DNA of 64,000 nt from Bidens hawaiensis (GCA_021521415.1 JAIQDT010000172.1:124001-188000), one strand, 5' to 3'; shown: positions 1 to 11,338, counted from the stretch's first letter. Numbers and translations are program-made. Notes: a model not told the origin generated them from the sequence alone.

Positions 1-402
1 ACACCATCTCTTTCATTTCCACCAACACTTCCCACCCAAAACACTCCCACTTCTAGAGAGAGAGTAGTGAGAGAAAGTCATCCAATCTAAGATTCGAGTC
101 CACCAATCTGTTTATCGTTGTTGTCGGTAAGATCTTCTTGAAAATCATACGTTTTTACAACCAAAACCCGCCCCGAATCGAGCAAAAACTCCGACTTTTG
201 TGTCAAGTGTGTTCTTGGTCAAAAACCGTCATTTTTGGTGTCAAAATGCAAGCTTTTGTGTTTAAAAGTACTAGGAATCGATACCCCTTTCAATCCCGAG
301 CATTTCCATGTCAAAAACTTCGATTTTGGGTCAAAAATCTGGAAAATCTGGAAAACCCGTGGGTATCTCCGTCGCCCAGCTTGAAGGAGTCGAATCAGAC
401 TC

Positions 403-688
403 ATTCGATCGAACCAGTCGATCGAATCAGTCCAGTCGATCGAACCAGTCGATCGAATCAGTTCATTCGATCGAATGTGTCGATCGAACCAGTCCAGTCG
501 ACCGAATAGGAAAGCAACCGAATGGTCTCCAACTCATTCGACCGAATGAGCTTCGTATTCGATCGAACGTCTGTCTATTCGATCGAATGAGTGTCTATTC
601 GATCGAATGTGTTTCTATTCGATCGAATGTGTGTCTATTCGATCGAATGTGTTTCGATTCGATCGAATGTGTTCCTATTCGATCGAAT
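403..688 (+). repeat. Palindromic CGATCGAA array in LTR
   Basis: I count thirteen exact CGATCGAA units and at least two CGACCGAA variants, mostly written as ATTCGATCGAAT, which is its own reverse complement. In the second half the units are spaced about 20 bases apart. The same array, with 8 exact units, occurs in both LTRs of the complete chromovirus. It lies downstream of the expected transcription start, so it would be in the transcribed part of the LTR. Confidence 0.9.
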
Positions 689-1277
689 CAGGTCAGAACC
701 AAGCTGTTTCGTCTTTAAAACCTAGTTTTTTGCTCGAGATCGTGTAAGGCTTACACTCTTAGACTTAAACTGCGTTGTTAACTTATTATGTCCTTGTCTA
801 GACTTAGAGGATCGACGTTTGACAGCACCCGACCGCCCTAGCAACCACACCTAGTCAACAAGGTGAGTTCATAGCCCCCATTTTTCTTTTAAAGCCTTTC
901 AAATCATTGGGGGTGAAAACATGGTAAATGTACACGTTTTGACAAAACACATTTATTCAAACATTACTTATCATAAACACTTGACAAATCTTTTGCAAAC
1001 AATGAACATTGGGAAAACAAGTAATCATGGCAGGTTACGCGTACCTTAACTTTCTCGGAAGTTGTGTATGCATAATCAAATATTCAGGAGTAAATATGGG
1101 AATCACTCAGCGTTTAGGGAACATTGGACGTTTGGAAATCAAAGTCATGTACCCGTTATACTTTATCATGAAAACACATTATTCATTGGTCAGTCTTGTG
1201 ATCGTGTGAACAGTGGCAATATAGGTCACAATAGTGCATAGGTTTGATCTCCAAGTGGACGATTGGTAGACAGGCCG

Positions 1278-1487
1278 TCACTAGATGTGGGATTCTAAAG
1301 TGATCGATTTAGAATACACGTGACCTATGGGGTTCTTAAGTGTTCGATTAAGAATCCGAAGGATCTCTTAAGTGTTCGATTAAGGATCCGAAGGATCTCC
1401 TAAGTGATCGATTAGGAATCCAAGAGATACTAAAGTACGCTTTAGAATTCTCTCATGGTACCCAAAGTGATCGATTTGGGTTACCAT
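1278..1487 (+). repeat. Array of six small hairpins with a common loop
   Basis: Five hairpins share an 8-nt loop GTG(A/T)TCGA: stems 1292-1299/1308-1315, 1330-1339/1348-1357, 1361-1371/1380-1389, 1393-1403/1412-1421 and 1455-1466/1475-1487. A sixth, weaker one lies at 1424-1454. Stem sequences differ between units (ATTCTAAA, GGTTCTTAA, GGATCTCCTAA, GGTACCCAAA) but each pairs with its own partner, with at most a one-base bulge or a G-U pair. Confidence 0.8.
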
Positions 1488-1707
1488 CAAGGAAATCAAG
1501 TAACATAGTGTGGTCTTGTGTGGGGTCGATGTCAGGTCTTGTGTGATCATTATGCATCATTATCATTTTTCATCATGGCATGGTTACATATGATTCTTGG
1601 GTATCTTATACATATATCCTTGATACCGTTCCTCCTGCATGCATGGAAACAATAATTGGAATCTTTATACGAAACTCTTGCAGATTCAGTTGAGATGATA
1701 AGCATAC

Positions 1708-1796
1708 CAAGCATAGTAGGATAAGTTGTAGGAGTGGTGGGTTAGCCGATGGTACACCCTATATATAAACCCCTACAACTTAGCCTAGTATGCTTG
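1708..1796 (+). repeat. Long hairpin around a 39-nt conserved core
   Basis: A 25-nt arm (1708-1732) pairs with 1772-1796 with two mismatches. The 39 nt between them (1733-1771, starting AGTGGTGGGTTAGCC and containing ACACCCTATATATAAA) recur nearly unchanged in the complete chromovirus LTR and three times in its 3' UTR. Confidence 0.85.
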
Positions 1797-2121
1797 TGTA
1801 GGGCTTATCACTACAGTATTAGTTAACCTATGAATTCACTCATCTACTTTTTGTAGTTGACGTTTTATTACATGTTTTCAGGAAATGAAGCAGGAAGTAG
1901 CTAATAGCTGATAGAGGCCTTAGAGAGATGAAGGCTAGGCTAGGAGTTGTTTGGAAACTTGATATTTTGTATTAAAACAATTTGTTTCATGTTACCTGGA
2001 TGATGTAATATTTGACAGTTTGGTTATGTTTATGCATTTAGACTTTTATACTATTGTGCTCAATCAATCACGACCTAGTCGCCACGCCTCGGTTTTCCGC
2101 CATTACGACCGGGGTGTGACA

Positions 2122-3001
2122 CATTCCCACTTGCCATAGAAGCAGAATCAGTGTCATCAATAAGCTACACATTGAATCATTGCTGGTTTCCATGATTACT
2201 TGTGCTACCACCAACAAATGATTTTGGAGTATCTGAATTAAGTTCAACAGGTTCTTCAATGATAGGAATCTGCTGTTGATTCTTGGTAGTCAAATTACCC
2301 ATAGGTGCAATCAATGCATTTGAGACATTGAAGCAGGGTCTTTCCTACTTTATCATCTCATTCTCTATCATCTCTATCTCAACAGCTTGAAGAAAGCACA
2401 CTACATCATCCACTTTTAGCTCATTGAAGTTGTGCTTTTTAAGGATGAACTTGCAGGCAGTATACCATTCCTTTGGCATAGAATTGAGCAGCTTGTTATT
2501 AACGTCAAAGTCAGTCATAGACTATATGACATAGTCTGTGGTTCTAAGATCATTCACAATTGATAAGAACCTCTCCAGAATAGACTTCAGCCTTTCTCCC
2601 TCTTTATACTTAAATCTTTCTAGCTGCTGCTTCAACCTCTGCTTCTTGATGTTTTTAAGCTCAACATTTCTCTCAAACATTTCATGTGTTGCATCATACA
2701 TTGCCTTGGCATTGGGATGATGTGAAACCTTGGTAAGTATTTCCCAAGATAGACCTAGCTTCAACATAGCTAAAGCCTTATCATATACTTTCCTCATCCT
2801 TTCTCTCACAGCAGCAGTTGCTGCTGGATTTGCACCTTCTTCAACTTCCCCTTGTGGACCATTCTTGATGGAGTTCCACATATCAACATCATTATAGCAA
2901 ACGGCTGCTTCAAACAAGACCTTCCATTTAGTTAAATTTTCCTGTACATACAGTCTAGGAATATTGTTAGTAGAGACTTCTTGTTCCTCGTAACCAGACA
3001 T
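2122..3001 (-). pseudogene. gag: Sirevirus gag, 5' part (S2)
   Basis: The ATG at 3001 starts MSGYEEQEVSTNNIPRL, and the first 159 codons are open. The frame then meets a stop at about 2522, after RTTDYVI, and homology continues to 2122 with at least one more stop. Content is the helical copia capsid region: a W-x-L-F-E-A start, then EMFERNVELKNIKKQRLKQQ. The copy in S1 has lost its start codon (ATA), so this one shows where the family begins translation. It is truncated by the LTR inserted at 2122, before the zinc knuckle. Gag would form the virus-like particle; this copy cannot. Confidence 0.85.
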
Positions 3002-3284
3002 TTTGAGAAATCAAAAGTAGTTTCTTTGTAAAAATAGAGTTCAAAAATAATCAGATCTGAAAACCGATTGTTCAGATCTGAGGTGTCTGATGCGATAAGA
3101 ACAAGATTTATATATAAAGATTAAGACTTTAATTAAAATAAGGAAGAGAAAACACCAAATGATTGTAGATCTAGAAGAAAAATGAAGAACAGAGCTGCCG
3201 ACGTCACTTTTCAATGGAACAGTGGTCTTCTTACGTCATTCTTCTTCAAATCTTCAATCATCAACAATCTTTCCAAAACAGCAG

Positions 3285-3302
3285 CAACAGGCTCTGATAC
3301 CA
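3285..3302 (-). other. Primer-binding site (S2)
   Basis: The minus strand reads TGGTATCAGAGCCTGTTG, complementary to the 3' end of plant initiator Met tRNA, 2 bases inside the LTR end at 3305. Confidence 0.85.
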
Positions 3303-3304
3303 CT

Positions 3305-4500
3305 TGTCTGGTCCCTTGATTTCAGCTGGATCTTACTTAATCATGTCATAACTCACACAAATAAATGTGTTGACAAGGGAGTTAATGATGGGTTGCTATA
3401 TTTAGAAAGATGACCGTTGGTTATAGGCGGAATCAATAACAAACATACGGTTGTTAAATCAGTATTCAAAGTTCACCAACAAGAACAAGATTCACTCAAA
3501 AAAATTTCATTTATATAATATCAATCATACAAAGTGGATAATCGATTAAGGGTTTCTTGAAGGTTTGTCCGTACTAAGACAGCCGTCACACACACAATAT
3601 TCTTTTCTTAATAAATGTGTATGTCCTACTTGTCCGTCTTCCGTTATGCGGCGTGCCCTAAAACATTCTATTTATAGGCCTGCTACCCTAGGACAACTGT
3701 CATTCCTTCTAGAAACCCCAAACATAAATACATATTCAAATTACATAATCAGAAAGTATTCTAAGTGTAAAACAAGTCTTCCGGGTAGGCTTTGCATCAA
3801 TCTTCATTTTCTGAGTAGGCTATGTACTCTGCCATCCTTTACAACTTGGTAAACATAGAGGTGTGCCCGGGATCAGTTTCTGAGTAGACTTTAATTGAAG
3901 AGTATTTTACCAAGTAAAATACTCACCGGGTAGACTTCAGTCTTCTTGACTTTGCCCGACAAACCCTTACGAGCAACCTTGTTCTTCAATGGTCCATTCA
4001 ACTCCTTGCTATAAAATAACTTATTAGCAATGTGTACTCGGGAGTACTGTTCTTTACTTTGAGTTGAATCTTGCCCGATATTACATAAAGATATTCATTT
4101 CAATCATCAAGCTTGTTCGTGCCACTATATTAATGAATACCTTGCCCGGTCTTCCAATCACTTGGCTTCAGGGACTTGGTTAGCCAAAAGCTTAATAGGG
4201 ATTGAACTTTACTTGGCTATGAAGAACAGACTTGCTTGATAAAGTGAACCTTGCCCGGATTTACATAAACTAGTGAACCTTTCCCGGTAATACATTAATT
4301 TGCAAACCTTGCTCGGATATCTACTAAAGAAGACTCCTTGAAGATAACCTTGCCCAATAGACAAAATATCGTACCCGGCTATGTAAAAGCTTGCTCGGAG
4401 GTCTAAGGTGTGCCCGGATCCATACTTAACGAATTCTGAGGAGGTTGAGAAGATTCCAATCTTCCATATACTTCATTTTGGTCAAATCTTTGACTCAACA
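3305..4500 (-). mobile_element. 5' LTR of Sirevirus S2
   Basis: The minus strand begins TGTTGAGTCAAAG and ends GGACCAGACA. A TATAAATA box lies at 3669-3676 (minus), just upstream of the conserved AGGGCACGCCGC stretch. The distal part holds many copies of the degenerate motif CGGGCAAGGTT (seen on the plus strand as TTGCCCGG). Length is 1196 bp. Confidence 0.85.
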
Positions 4501-4502
4501 CC

Positions 4503-5687
4503 GATTGTAGGTAGATCTTAAACACATCAATTCATAACTCACATAATAATGTGTTGACAAGAGAGTTAATGACGGGTTTCTATATTTCGAAAGAAAACCG
4601 TTTTCTAAAGGCGGAATCAATATCAAACGATTTAGTTGCAGAAAAATTAATCAAAGGTAACTAACACACAAGATTCACTCAAAAGATTTCCATTTATATA
4701 ATATAAATCGTACAAATGATAATAAATTTTAGGGTTTCTTGATGGGAAAGTTATATCCGTACGATTCTAAGATAGCCGTCACACTCGTAAATATTCTCTC
4801 TAAATTAATGAGTCTGTCCGTCTTAGGAGGCGTGCCCTAAAGTATTCCTTTTATTGGCCTGACACCTCTTTTACAGCTGTCATTCCTTTTAGAAACCCTA
4901 AATAATAAACATATTCAAATTACATATTCAAAACTATAGTAAGTGTAAAACAAGTCTTCCGGGTAGGCCTTGTAGCAGTATTAACTTTTCCGAGTAGGCT
5001 GTGTGCTCTGCCTTCCTTTACTACTTGGTCACCTAGAGGTGTACCCAGGAACAATTTCCGAGAAAGCTTTACTTGGAGTATTTTCAATTGGAAAATACAC
5101 ACCTAGCAGACTTCAATCCTCTTGATTATATCAAACTTTGCCCGACATAATCTTACGAGCTACCCTGTTCTTCAATGGTCCCTTTAACTCCTTGCTAGGA
5201 ATAGCTTATTTAGCAAAGTGTGCTCGGTAGCACTATACTCTGCGTGAGTTGAACCCTGCCCGGTGTTACTTGAGATATTCCTTTACACATCAAGCTTACT
5301 CGGACCACTAGTGTTATTAATGAATACCTTGCCCGATCTTCCAATCACTTGGCTTCATGAGCTTGGTTAGCCAAGAGCCTACTCTGAAGTAAACCTTACT
5401 CGGCTATGAAGAACAAAATTGATAGATAAAGTGATCCCTGCCTGGGTATGTAATATCTAGTGAACCTTGCTCGGATATACACTAATTGGTGAACCCTGCT
5501 CGGATATCCACTTAAGGAGAATTCTAGAAGATAACCTTGCCCGATAGGCAAAATATCATGCTCGGCTAAGTAGAACCCTGCTCGGATGTCTCAGGTATGC
5601 CCGGTTCCATACTTGGCGAATTCTGAGGAGGTTGAGAAGATGCCAATCTTCTATATACTTCTCTTAGGTCAAATCTTGGACTCAACA
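4503..5687 (-). mobile_element. Sirevirus LTR, 3' end clipped
   Basis: A second minus-strand LTR of the same family abuts the S2 LTR. It starts at 5687 with TGTTGAGTCCAAG and shows the same CGGGCAAG-type motifs and AGGGCACGCC stretch. Its last ~15 bases (GGACCAGACA) are missing at the S2 boundary, so S2 probably inserted here. It sits in a gag fragment on its other side. It could be a solo LTR or the remains of another element. Confidence 0.75.
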
Positions 5688-6077
5688 AAAAAGATATCAC
5701 ATCATCAAGCTTGAAAGTTGGAAAATTAGCTTTCTCCTTGATACATTTGCTCGCAGTGTACCATTCTCCAGAAAAAGATAACAAAAGCTTCTTGTTTAGA
5801 TTAAAGTTTGTTATTGCAAGGTCAGTGGTTCTGATTTCTTTGACAATACAACAAACCTCTGCAAAACATATTTCAATCTTTCTTCTTCTTTGAACTTGAA
5901 TCTATCTAGCTGCTTCTTCATTCTGTCCCACTTAATGTCTTTAAGTTCAGTGTTTCCCTCAAACATTTCCACAATGACATCAAACATAGCCTTTGATGTA
6001 GTGTGATGAGCCACACTAGTCAATATTTCCCAAGACAGAACTAGCTTTAGCATGGATAATGCTTTATCATCTTTCAA
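5688..6077 (-). pseudogene. gag: Sirevirus gag fragment
   Basis: The minus-strand reading contains KALSMLKLVLSWEILT, EMFEGNTELKDIKWDRM and EWYTASKCIKEKANF, matching codons about 70-205 of the Sirevirus gag in this window. Two frames are needed (breaks near 5800), so it is dead. It is cut at 5687 by an LTR. At 6077 it joins directly to a pol-to-aORF spacer, which in an intact element lies thousands of bases downstream of gag, not upstream of it. Confidence 0.8.
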
Positions 6078-7555
6078 TACTTCATTCTCTGCATTATTAT
6101 GACATGATAGGCAGGCTAATAGAAAGTATTAACATAGCATGAATTTCATTAAATTTTGGTGATATGCTTAAAGTTTAATTAGTTGCATAATACAAAAATG
6201 GATAACACTTATTGCATTATGATGTTCCATATCTCTTCTCAAAGCTTATTTGGCTTTCCCTAGATCACCCCAAATTGACTTCAACCCCCTGATATTTGGT
6301 CAACATAATTTTTTATAACAGAACATATAAACTTTCTTAATGGATCTTTCTTTTCAAAACTTTCAAACATTTGAGGTTGAACTTGGACTTACATGCCACG
6401 GAGTTCAGACTTACATGCCTATCATTCAATGTGTCCAAGGATATAATGATGCCCCACCTCTGTAGTTTTGGTTTTAACCCTCATGTTTGCATTTCATTCA
6501 AAATTTGTGAACAGTTATTAACTTTTAGTTATGTTAAAATTTTGGCTCACATTTCTTCTTTGTCATATACATAATATGTCTAAGGTTTTTAGGTGACCAA
6601 ATACCAACAGGCTCGTGTATGACTGGGTAATCACTTTGAAACCTCTCATTCAAAGAGATTCATCTTGAAACATGCATATTCAACAATGTATCTCCACATT
6701 AATCATAGCATTTTCATTATGTTTATATTACCTGAGTATTTACACATCATGGACAGAAACCACACTTATTAATGACTGAACTAAAAGTCTTTTTAGCCTA
6801 TTGAATCCATATAATTGGTAAAAATAATCAATCTACTATCATTTCCTAAAGGTTGGATCAATTTTCATTGAAAGTCTTTTAAAGCTTCCACAAAGCTTGA
6901 AATGAATAATCTAATTATATCTCAACACCATCAACTTGGTTAGTTTGTCAGAAATGATATTTTTTTGGAAAAACTACTTTGAAAGATATTCATTTGAGCA
7001 TACAAGTTTATCACAAAAACATAGTTTTGACACAAGCAATTGGTAACTTATTCAGAAAATGAATGTTATGCAATAAATCAATCAGACCAACATAATGTTC
7101 ATCCATTACTAATTATGAAGAGTCTATTATGTCCTAAGAACATCATCATATCACATTAATTAACATATTCAAGATATTAGATAAGCATGAGATCATCAAT
7201 TCAAAGCAATATTTTTCACCTATCGAAGTATCATTTTCAAACCTCAAAGAAGACCTAAGCATTAATGACACCAAGTCAAATATGATAAATTTAAGCACAC
7301 AACAGTCAAAAGACACATAATCCAAACATTTAAACACAACTATAAGACTTCATCAGAGTTGATCATTCCTAAAGCTTTCAGTGGAAAGCGAAATCTTGTT
7401 TTATCAAGCGGCTTGGTGAATAAACCTCCTAAGTTGTCACTAGTGTCAACTCTTTTTATTTCAATATGACCGCTCTCACTCTAATCTCTAATGAAATGGC
7501 ATTTGATTTCATTGTCCTTGGTCTTTGAGTGTTGGACTAGGTTCTTAGTTATGAA
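6078..7555 (-). mobile_element. Sirevirus 3' pol tail and spacer fragment
   Basis: On the minus strand, 7555-7346 encodes the end of copia RNase H (LVQHSKTKD, VDTSDN, FTKPLDKTRF) with a stop inside. 7345-6078 then matches the non-coding spacer that follows pol in S1 (30628-32290), for example AAGCCAAATAAGCTTTGAGA near 6245. At 7556 it abuts a truncated extra ORF of S0. No intact gene is present; small ORFs here are chance. Confidence 0.8.
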
Positions 7556-8061
7556 CAGACCATAGTGGCATTTTCAATATCAAGGCTCATCAAATTCCAA
7601 GAGCCCTTCCTCGGTGCATAACCCTGAAGTATGTGATGTATTCGGAACTTATAATGGTTAGGGAACATGCCCTTTTTAAACTGGCCTTCATGTACATCAC
7701 TGTGATATCCCATTGTCTTCTGAAAGATAGTCAATAGACGGTTTGTGGAGAAGTGGATTGGGGCTTCAAATGCATCCTTCAATTATAGGCTTGCCCGGAT
7801 TAGTTTCTCAATTATCAAAATCTCCTGTCGTGCAACGGTAGCCTCTATCCGGCTACTACCGGCATCATTAACGAGTTGGGCAGAGTGCTAGAAATCCAAT
7901 TGATGATTTTTATAAATTACCGGTCACTCTGCCAATGAAAATCGTAAATTCGATCTTTGTAGCCATCTAATCATCAGTGCCACTGCTTCATTATCAGGAG
8001 TAATTTGGACAAGAACACACATATTGTGCTTCTTCTCAAATGGATACGTCGGTTCTGCCAT
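7549..8061 (-). pseudogene. Extra ORF (aORF) N-terminus, S0
   Basis: The minus-strand ATG at 8061 starts MAEPTYPFEKKHNMC. One frame runs to ~7556 with three in-frame stops (after SLAE, LDF and RASL) and no frameshift. It includes GQFKKGMFPNHYKFRIHH and APRKGSWNLMS, clearly homologous to the S1 aORF at 34148 and to S4 at 50602. It breaks off at the junction with a foreign RNase H fragment. The function of this post-pol protein is not known. Sireviruses are described with an env-like ORF at this place, but I see no signal peptide or membrane segment in this part. Confidence 0.8.
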
Positions 8062-8063
8062 AA

Positions 8064-8280
8064 CTGTCAAACACCAAAAACACATTCAAAGTAGAAATTA
8101 GTCATAAAGTTCATAACTCTGATATGTTTTAGGTTATAATTTGAAGAAGAAACAAAAGAACGTCATTAAGAACCTGTGCTTCGACAAATTGATAACCTAC
8201 AGTGAAAACATAGACACTAGTGATGATGAAATTAAAGGTTAAACACCACATAATCATTGTCGGAAATCACTTAATTATAC
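8064..8280 (-). other. Probable leader intron of the aORF (S0)
   Basis: On the minus strand a donor ACTCA/GTATAAT (8280) and an acceptor TTTGACAG (8064) bracket 217 bases, ending 2 bases before the aORF ATG. The same layout occurs in S1 (33920-34145). Inference from sequence only. Confidence 0.45.
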
Positions 8281-8418
8281 TGAGTCAGATTAAGTGAGCT
8301 GACAATATTAGGTTAGGAAAAATAAAGAACGACAGGAATTCTAGAAAGAGCAAGTTCAGGCAATAATGCAATTAGTGGGAAGAGGGAGAAACTAAAATGA
8401 AATTTTTTCTAAGTCCCC

Positions 8419-8426
8419 CTTATATA
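8419..8426 (-). promoter_or_regulatory. TATA box of an internal aORF promoter (S0)
   Basis: The minus strand reads TATATAAGGGGGACTTAG, matching S1's TATATAAGAGGGAGTTAG at 33767 in 16 of 18 bases. It lies 365 bases before the aORF ATG (381 in S1). A pyrimidine-rich leader follows (CTCCCTCTTCCC near 8390). Confidence 0.6.
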
Positions 8427-8529
8427 GTGTACTCTTTGTATTTTGAAAATGGGTTTTAAAAGAAAATTTTCTTTTTGTGTGAAACAACTGTCAAAATATA
8501 TCCCCTTTTAAAACCTTGCTCCATAATGC

Positions 8530-9570
8530 ATATTTTACAAACCTTTCTTGAAAAAGTTTGTTAACAAAGCTTGCTAGGTAAAGGTTTATTTCAAAGCTTG
8601 CTAAGTAAAGTTTAGTTTTCAAAGCTTGCTCGTTCAAGAATTTGTTCAGAAATAAAGTAATTAAAAAATAACACTGCGTGGATAAGATGAAGGAAGCTTA
8701 CTCGAAATGCAAGATTGCTCGAGAAATAAATCACAAGACAAATAATCAAGTATAAATCATCAAATAGGCAACCTTGCTTGGAATCAATAAACAATCCCAA
8801 TGTAACAACTTAGAGACATTTCTAATTGTCAACCTTGCTCGAATATCTGAACATCACAAAACTTACCTGATAATACTTAAAACAGTTAACAAATATTCAT
8901 TCAAGTATACTTTGAAGAAAAGTATGCCCTAAAAACTTTAGGAATGCAAGTGTGCTAGAGAAGACTTGTTATCCTTTGATATACAAGTGTGCTCTAAACA
9001 CAAAGTGTACCTGAAAAGTAAAGTTTGCTAGATATTTTTTTGAAATTAACAAATATGCCGGGAGAACACTTGGAATGATTTACCAATTTCCAAGTGTTCC
9101 CGAAACATAAAGTGTGCCAGGTAAACAAAGGTTGCTCGAAAACACTTGTAATTTCCGAGAATTACACTGAAAGTCATGAACTGTGCTAGACAAAGACTCA
9201 TAACGACTAAAACAACCAAGTTTACCCGAAACAAGTATTTAAAGCATATTCATACAAGTATCACATAATCATCAAGTATGCTAGATAAAAACTAACATTC
9301 TGAACAATTAAGTTTACTCGAAAGCTAATAAATATCAAAGTGTAACCGATAATACATGAATAATTCATTTAAGCACTGAAGATCAGAAAGCTTGCTTGAC
9401 TGTGTTAAAAATTCAAATAAAACATCTAAGTGTGCTAGAATTGCTTAAAAACATTAAAGCTTGTTAGAATGGTTCAAAGAACATCAAAGCTTGCTAGATT
9501 TTATCAAAAACATCAAGGTTTGCTGGAATAACTTCAAAAACATCAAAGCTTGCTAGGAAAAAACATTCAG
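8530..9570 (-). repeat. Degenerate CGGGCAAGCTTTG motif array (S0 spacer)
   Basis: Plus-strand readings such as CAAAGCTTGCTAGG, AAGCTTGCTCG and AAGTGTGCCAGG recur roughly every 30-40 bases. They are the eroded complement of the CGGGCAAG/CACTTTG units that fill the Sirevirus LTRs and the S1 spacer at 32440-33680. Confidence 0.75.
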
Positions 9571-11098
9571 ACATATTCAAGGTTAAAATGCAACATTTTT
9601 TTTTTTGACTTAAAGACCATATTGAAATTGTTTTAATCATTGAGAATCTAAGTTTAAGAGCAAACGATGCATAATGAGATCAAATTTCAGTCTTAATTCT
9701 TTTCAAACCGTTTTCCGTCTTTTTGTGAAAAGATCTCAACATGGGATCATATTGATTAAGTCGCTTCTCAATACTTCATTCTCAGCATCATTGTGATAGC
9801 TTAGGTAGGTTAATAGCAGGTCTAGACTTAGCATGAATTTCATTGCCTTGGTGATATACTTAAGGTTCAATGAATTCGCTTAATACAAAAATGGATAACA
9901 CTTATTGCAATATGATGTCTCATATCTCGTCTCAAAGCTTATTTGGCTTTCCCCAGATACCCCGAATTTGCACCGACCCCCTGATATTTAGTCAAAATAT
10001 TTTTCATGACAGAACATATAAATTTTTTAATTTTTATTTTCAAAACTTCAAACATATGTAAGGTTGAATGTTGGACTTACATGTCACGCAGTTCGGACTT
10101 ACAAGCCTTTCATTCGAGACATGACATGACTTACTTTTATGCCTCCATCTCTGTAGTTCTATAATTAACCTTCATGTTTGGATTTTCTTTCAAAGTTTGT
10201 GAACATATATCAAATTTTAGTTGAATAAAGATAAAAATTTTATTCACATTTGTTCTTTGTCATTTTTATAAAATAATTTATTTTTGGTGACCAAAAACCA
10301 ACAGGCTCATGTATGATTGGGTATTCACTTTTCTACCTATCATTCGGAGAGATTTATCTTGAAGCATGCATATTCAACAATGTATCTCCACATTAAGTTT
10401 AGCATTTTCAGTATGTTTGTATCACCTCAGTTTTTACACGTCATGGAAGCAACCATACATATCAATGACTGCACTAATTGCCTTTTTAGCCTATTAAATC
10501 CATATGATTAGCAAAATAGTCAATGTACTATCATTTCCCAAAAGTTTGGATCAATTTTCATTCAAAAACCTTTTAAGCTTCTATAAAGCTTGAACTGAAT
10601 AGTGCTATCATATCTCAACACCATAACAACTTGCTCTGTTTTGTCAAAAATGTTTTGAGTAAAATTTTCTTGAAAACTTTTCATTTGAGCATGCAATTTG
10701 ACACAAAAACATATTTTGACACAGTAAGTAACATACTCAAGAACAATCATAACATGAATAACACCATCAAAACAAGCAGACTCCACATAATGAACACCCA
10801 AGACTGATTATGCATTGTCTATCCTATCCTAATAATTTAATCACATCAGATTATCCACATAATCAAGACATCAGATAAGCACAAACAAATTGATCATTTC
10901 AAACACTTATCCTGATATCACACACATTCACTGATAACAAACCTAAGAAACAAAAATACCTAGGTTAGACAAATAGTCATTTAAAGCACATATCAGTTAA
11001 AATCAAACACATTATCACTTATCAAACACAAAATCACTCATCAAGACCTTTCAAAAGATAGTCAATTAGCACAATGAGCATATATCATTAATCAGACT
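9571..11098 (-). other. Non-coding spacer between pol and aORF (S0)
   Basis: Matches the S1 spacer (30628-32440) and the fragment at 6078-7345. It is AT-rich with no sustained reading frame, and the short ORFs found here are not conserved between the copies. Conserved blocks include GAGAATGAAGTATTGAGAA (minus, near 9780) and the stretch around 9930-9990 (AAGCTTATTTGGC...). Confidence 0.7.
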
Positions 11099-11300
11099 TC
11101 ATTTTAGTTGATCATTCCCAAGGATTTTAGAAGAAAGTGGAATCTTTCTATCTAGTGGCTTGGTGAATAGGTCAACCAAGTTGTCAATAGTGTCAACTCT
11201 TTTTATTTCAATAAGACCCTTTTCATTGCAATCCCTAACAAAATGATGTATGATTTCAATTTGCTTGGTTTTGGAGTGTTGAACTGTATTCTTAACTATA
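11099..11300 (-). pseudogene. pol: RNase H C-terminus of S0 pol
   Basis: The minus-strand reading FIVKNTVQHSKTKQIEI ... DLFTKPLDRKIPL is the standard copia RNase H tail. The upstream half of the domain is at 39261-39785, beyond S1. The S1 insertion separates ...DDVAALF from IVKN.... There is one candidate stop at the pol end near 11099. Confidence 0.85.
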
Positions 11301-11305
11301 AATAA
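11301..11305. repeat. Target-site duplication AATAA, left of S1
   Basis: AATAA precedes TGTTGAGTCAAAC at 11306. The same five bases follow the S1 3' LTR at 39256-39260. Confidence 0.85.
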
Positions 11306-11327
11306 TGTTGAGTCAAACAATTGACCT

Positions 11328-11338
11328 AAGGGGGAGAT
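11328..11338 (+). other. Internal copy of the polypurine tract in the LTR
   Basis: AAGGGGGAGAT directly precedes a second TGTTGAGTCAAA. An equivalent copy is in the 3' LTR at 38097-38107. Confidence 0.8.

Larger units (their letters stand above)
1..2121 (+). mobile_element. Tekay-type Ty3 LTR, 5' end outside window
   Basis: The sequence follows the complete chromovirus LTR at 14994-17537 from that LTR's base 368 onward: the ACACCATCTC start, a GATCGAA array, a 39-nt core hairpin and the terminal GGGGTGTGACA. The ending TGACA at 2121 is the LTR 3' end. About 370 bases are therefore missing to the left. It may be a 3' LTR or a solo LTR; the window cannot decide. It is clearly diverged from the complete element, and its middle part (about 1220-1500) is different sequence. 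At 2122 the sequence changes abruptly to minus-strand Sirevirus gag, so this LTR lies in that gag. Small ORFs inside are translations of the repeats and are not genes. Confidence 0.85.
2122..4500 (-). mobile_element. Sirevirus S2: 5' LTR, leader and start of gag
   Basis: Read on the minus strand: a 1.2-kb LTR (4500 to 3305), a Met-tRNA primer site, a leader of about 280 bases and gag from 3001. Gag is cut at 2122 by the Tekay-type LTR, and the rest of the element lies outside the window. The sequence is close to S1 and shows the single-start form of the LTR (TGTTGAGTCAAAG) without the extra polypurine copy seen in S1. Confidence 0.85.
7556..11300 (-). mobile_element. 3' part of Sirevirus S0 (left of the S1 insertion)
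   Basis: Read on the minus strand from 11300: RNase H tail (11300-11099), spacer (11098 to ~9600), motif array (~9570-8530), TATA box, leader and truncated extra ORF (8061 to ~7556). It continues S0 from 39261: the broken reading ...AALF / IVKN... rejoins across S1, and AATAA is present at both junctions. The 3' LTR of S0 has been lost. Confidence 0.85.

Noticed and set aside
403..688. Regular ~20-bp repeats resembling a CRISPR array
   Set aside because: Eukaryotic LTR context, units of 8-12 bases, variable short spacers and no cas genes.
138..718. Overlapping ORFs of 123 and 136 codons
   Set aside because: They translate the CGATCGAA array (SIEP, SNQ, FDR repeats) and recur as other chance frames in each LTR; no protein-like composition.
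6371..7337. Small ORFs in the spacer fragment
   Set aside because: Not conserved among the four spacer copies; AT-rich chance frames.
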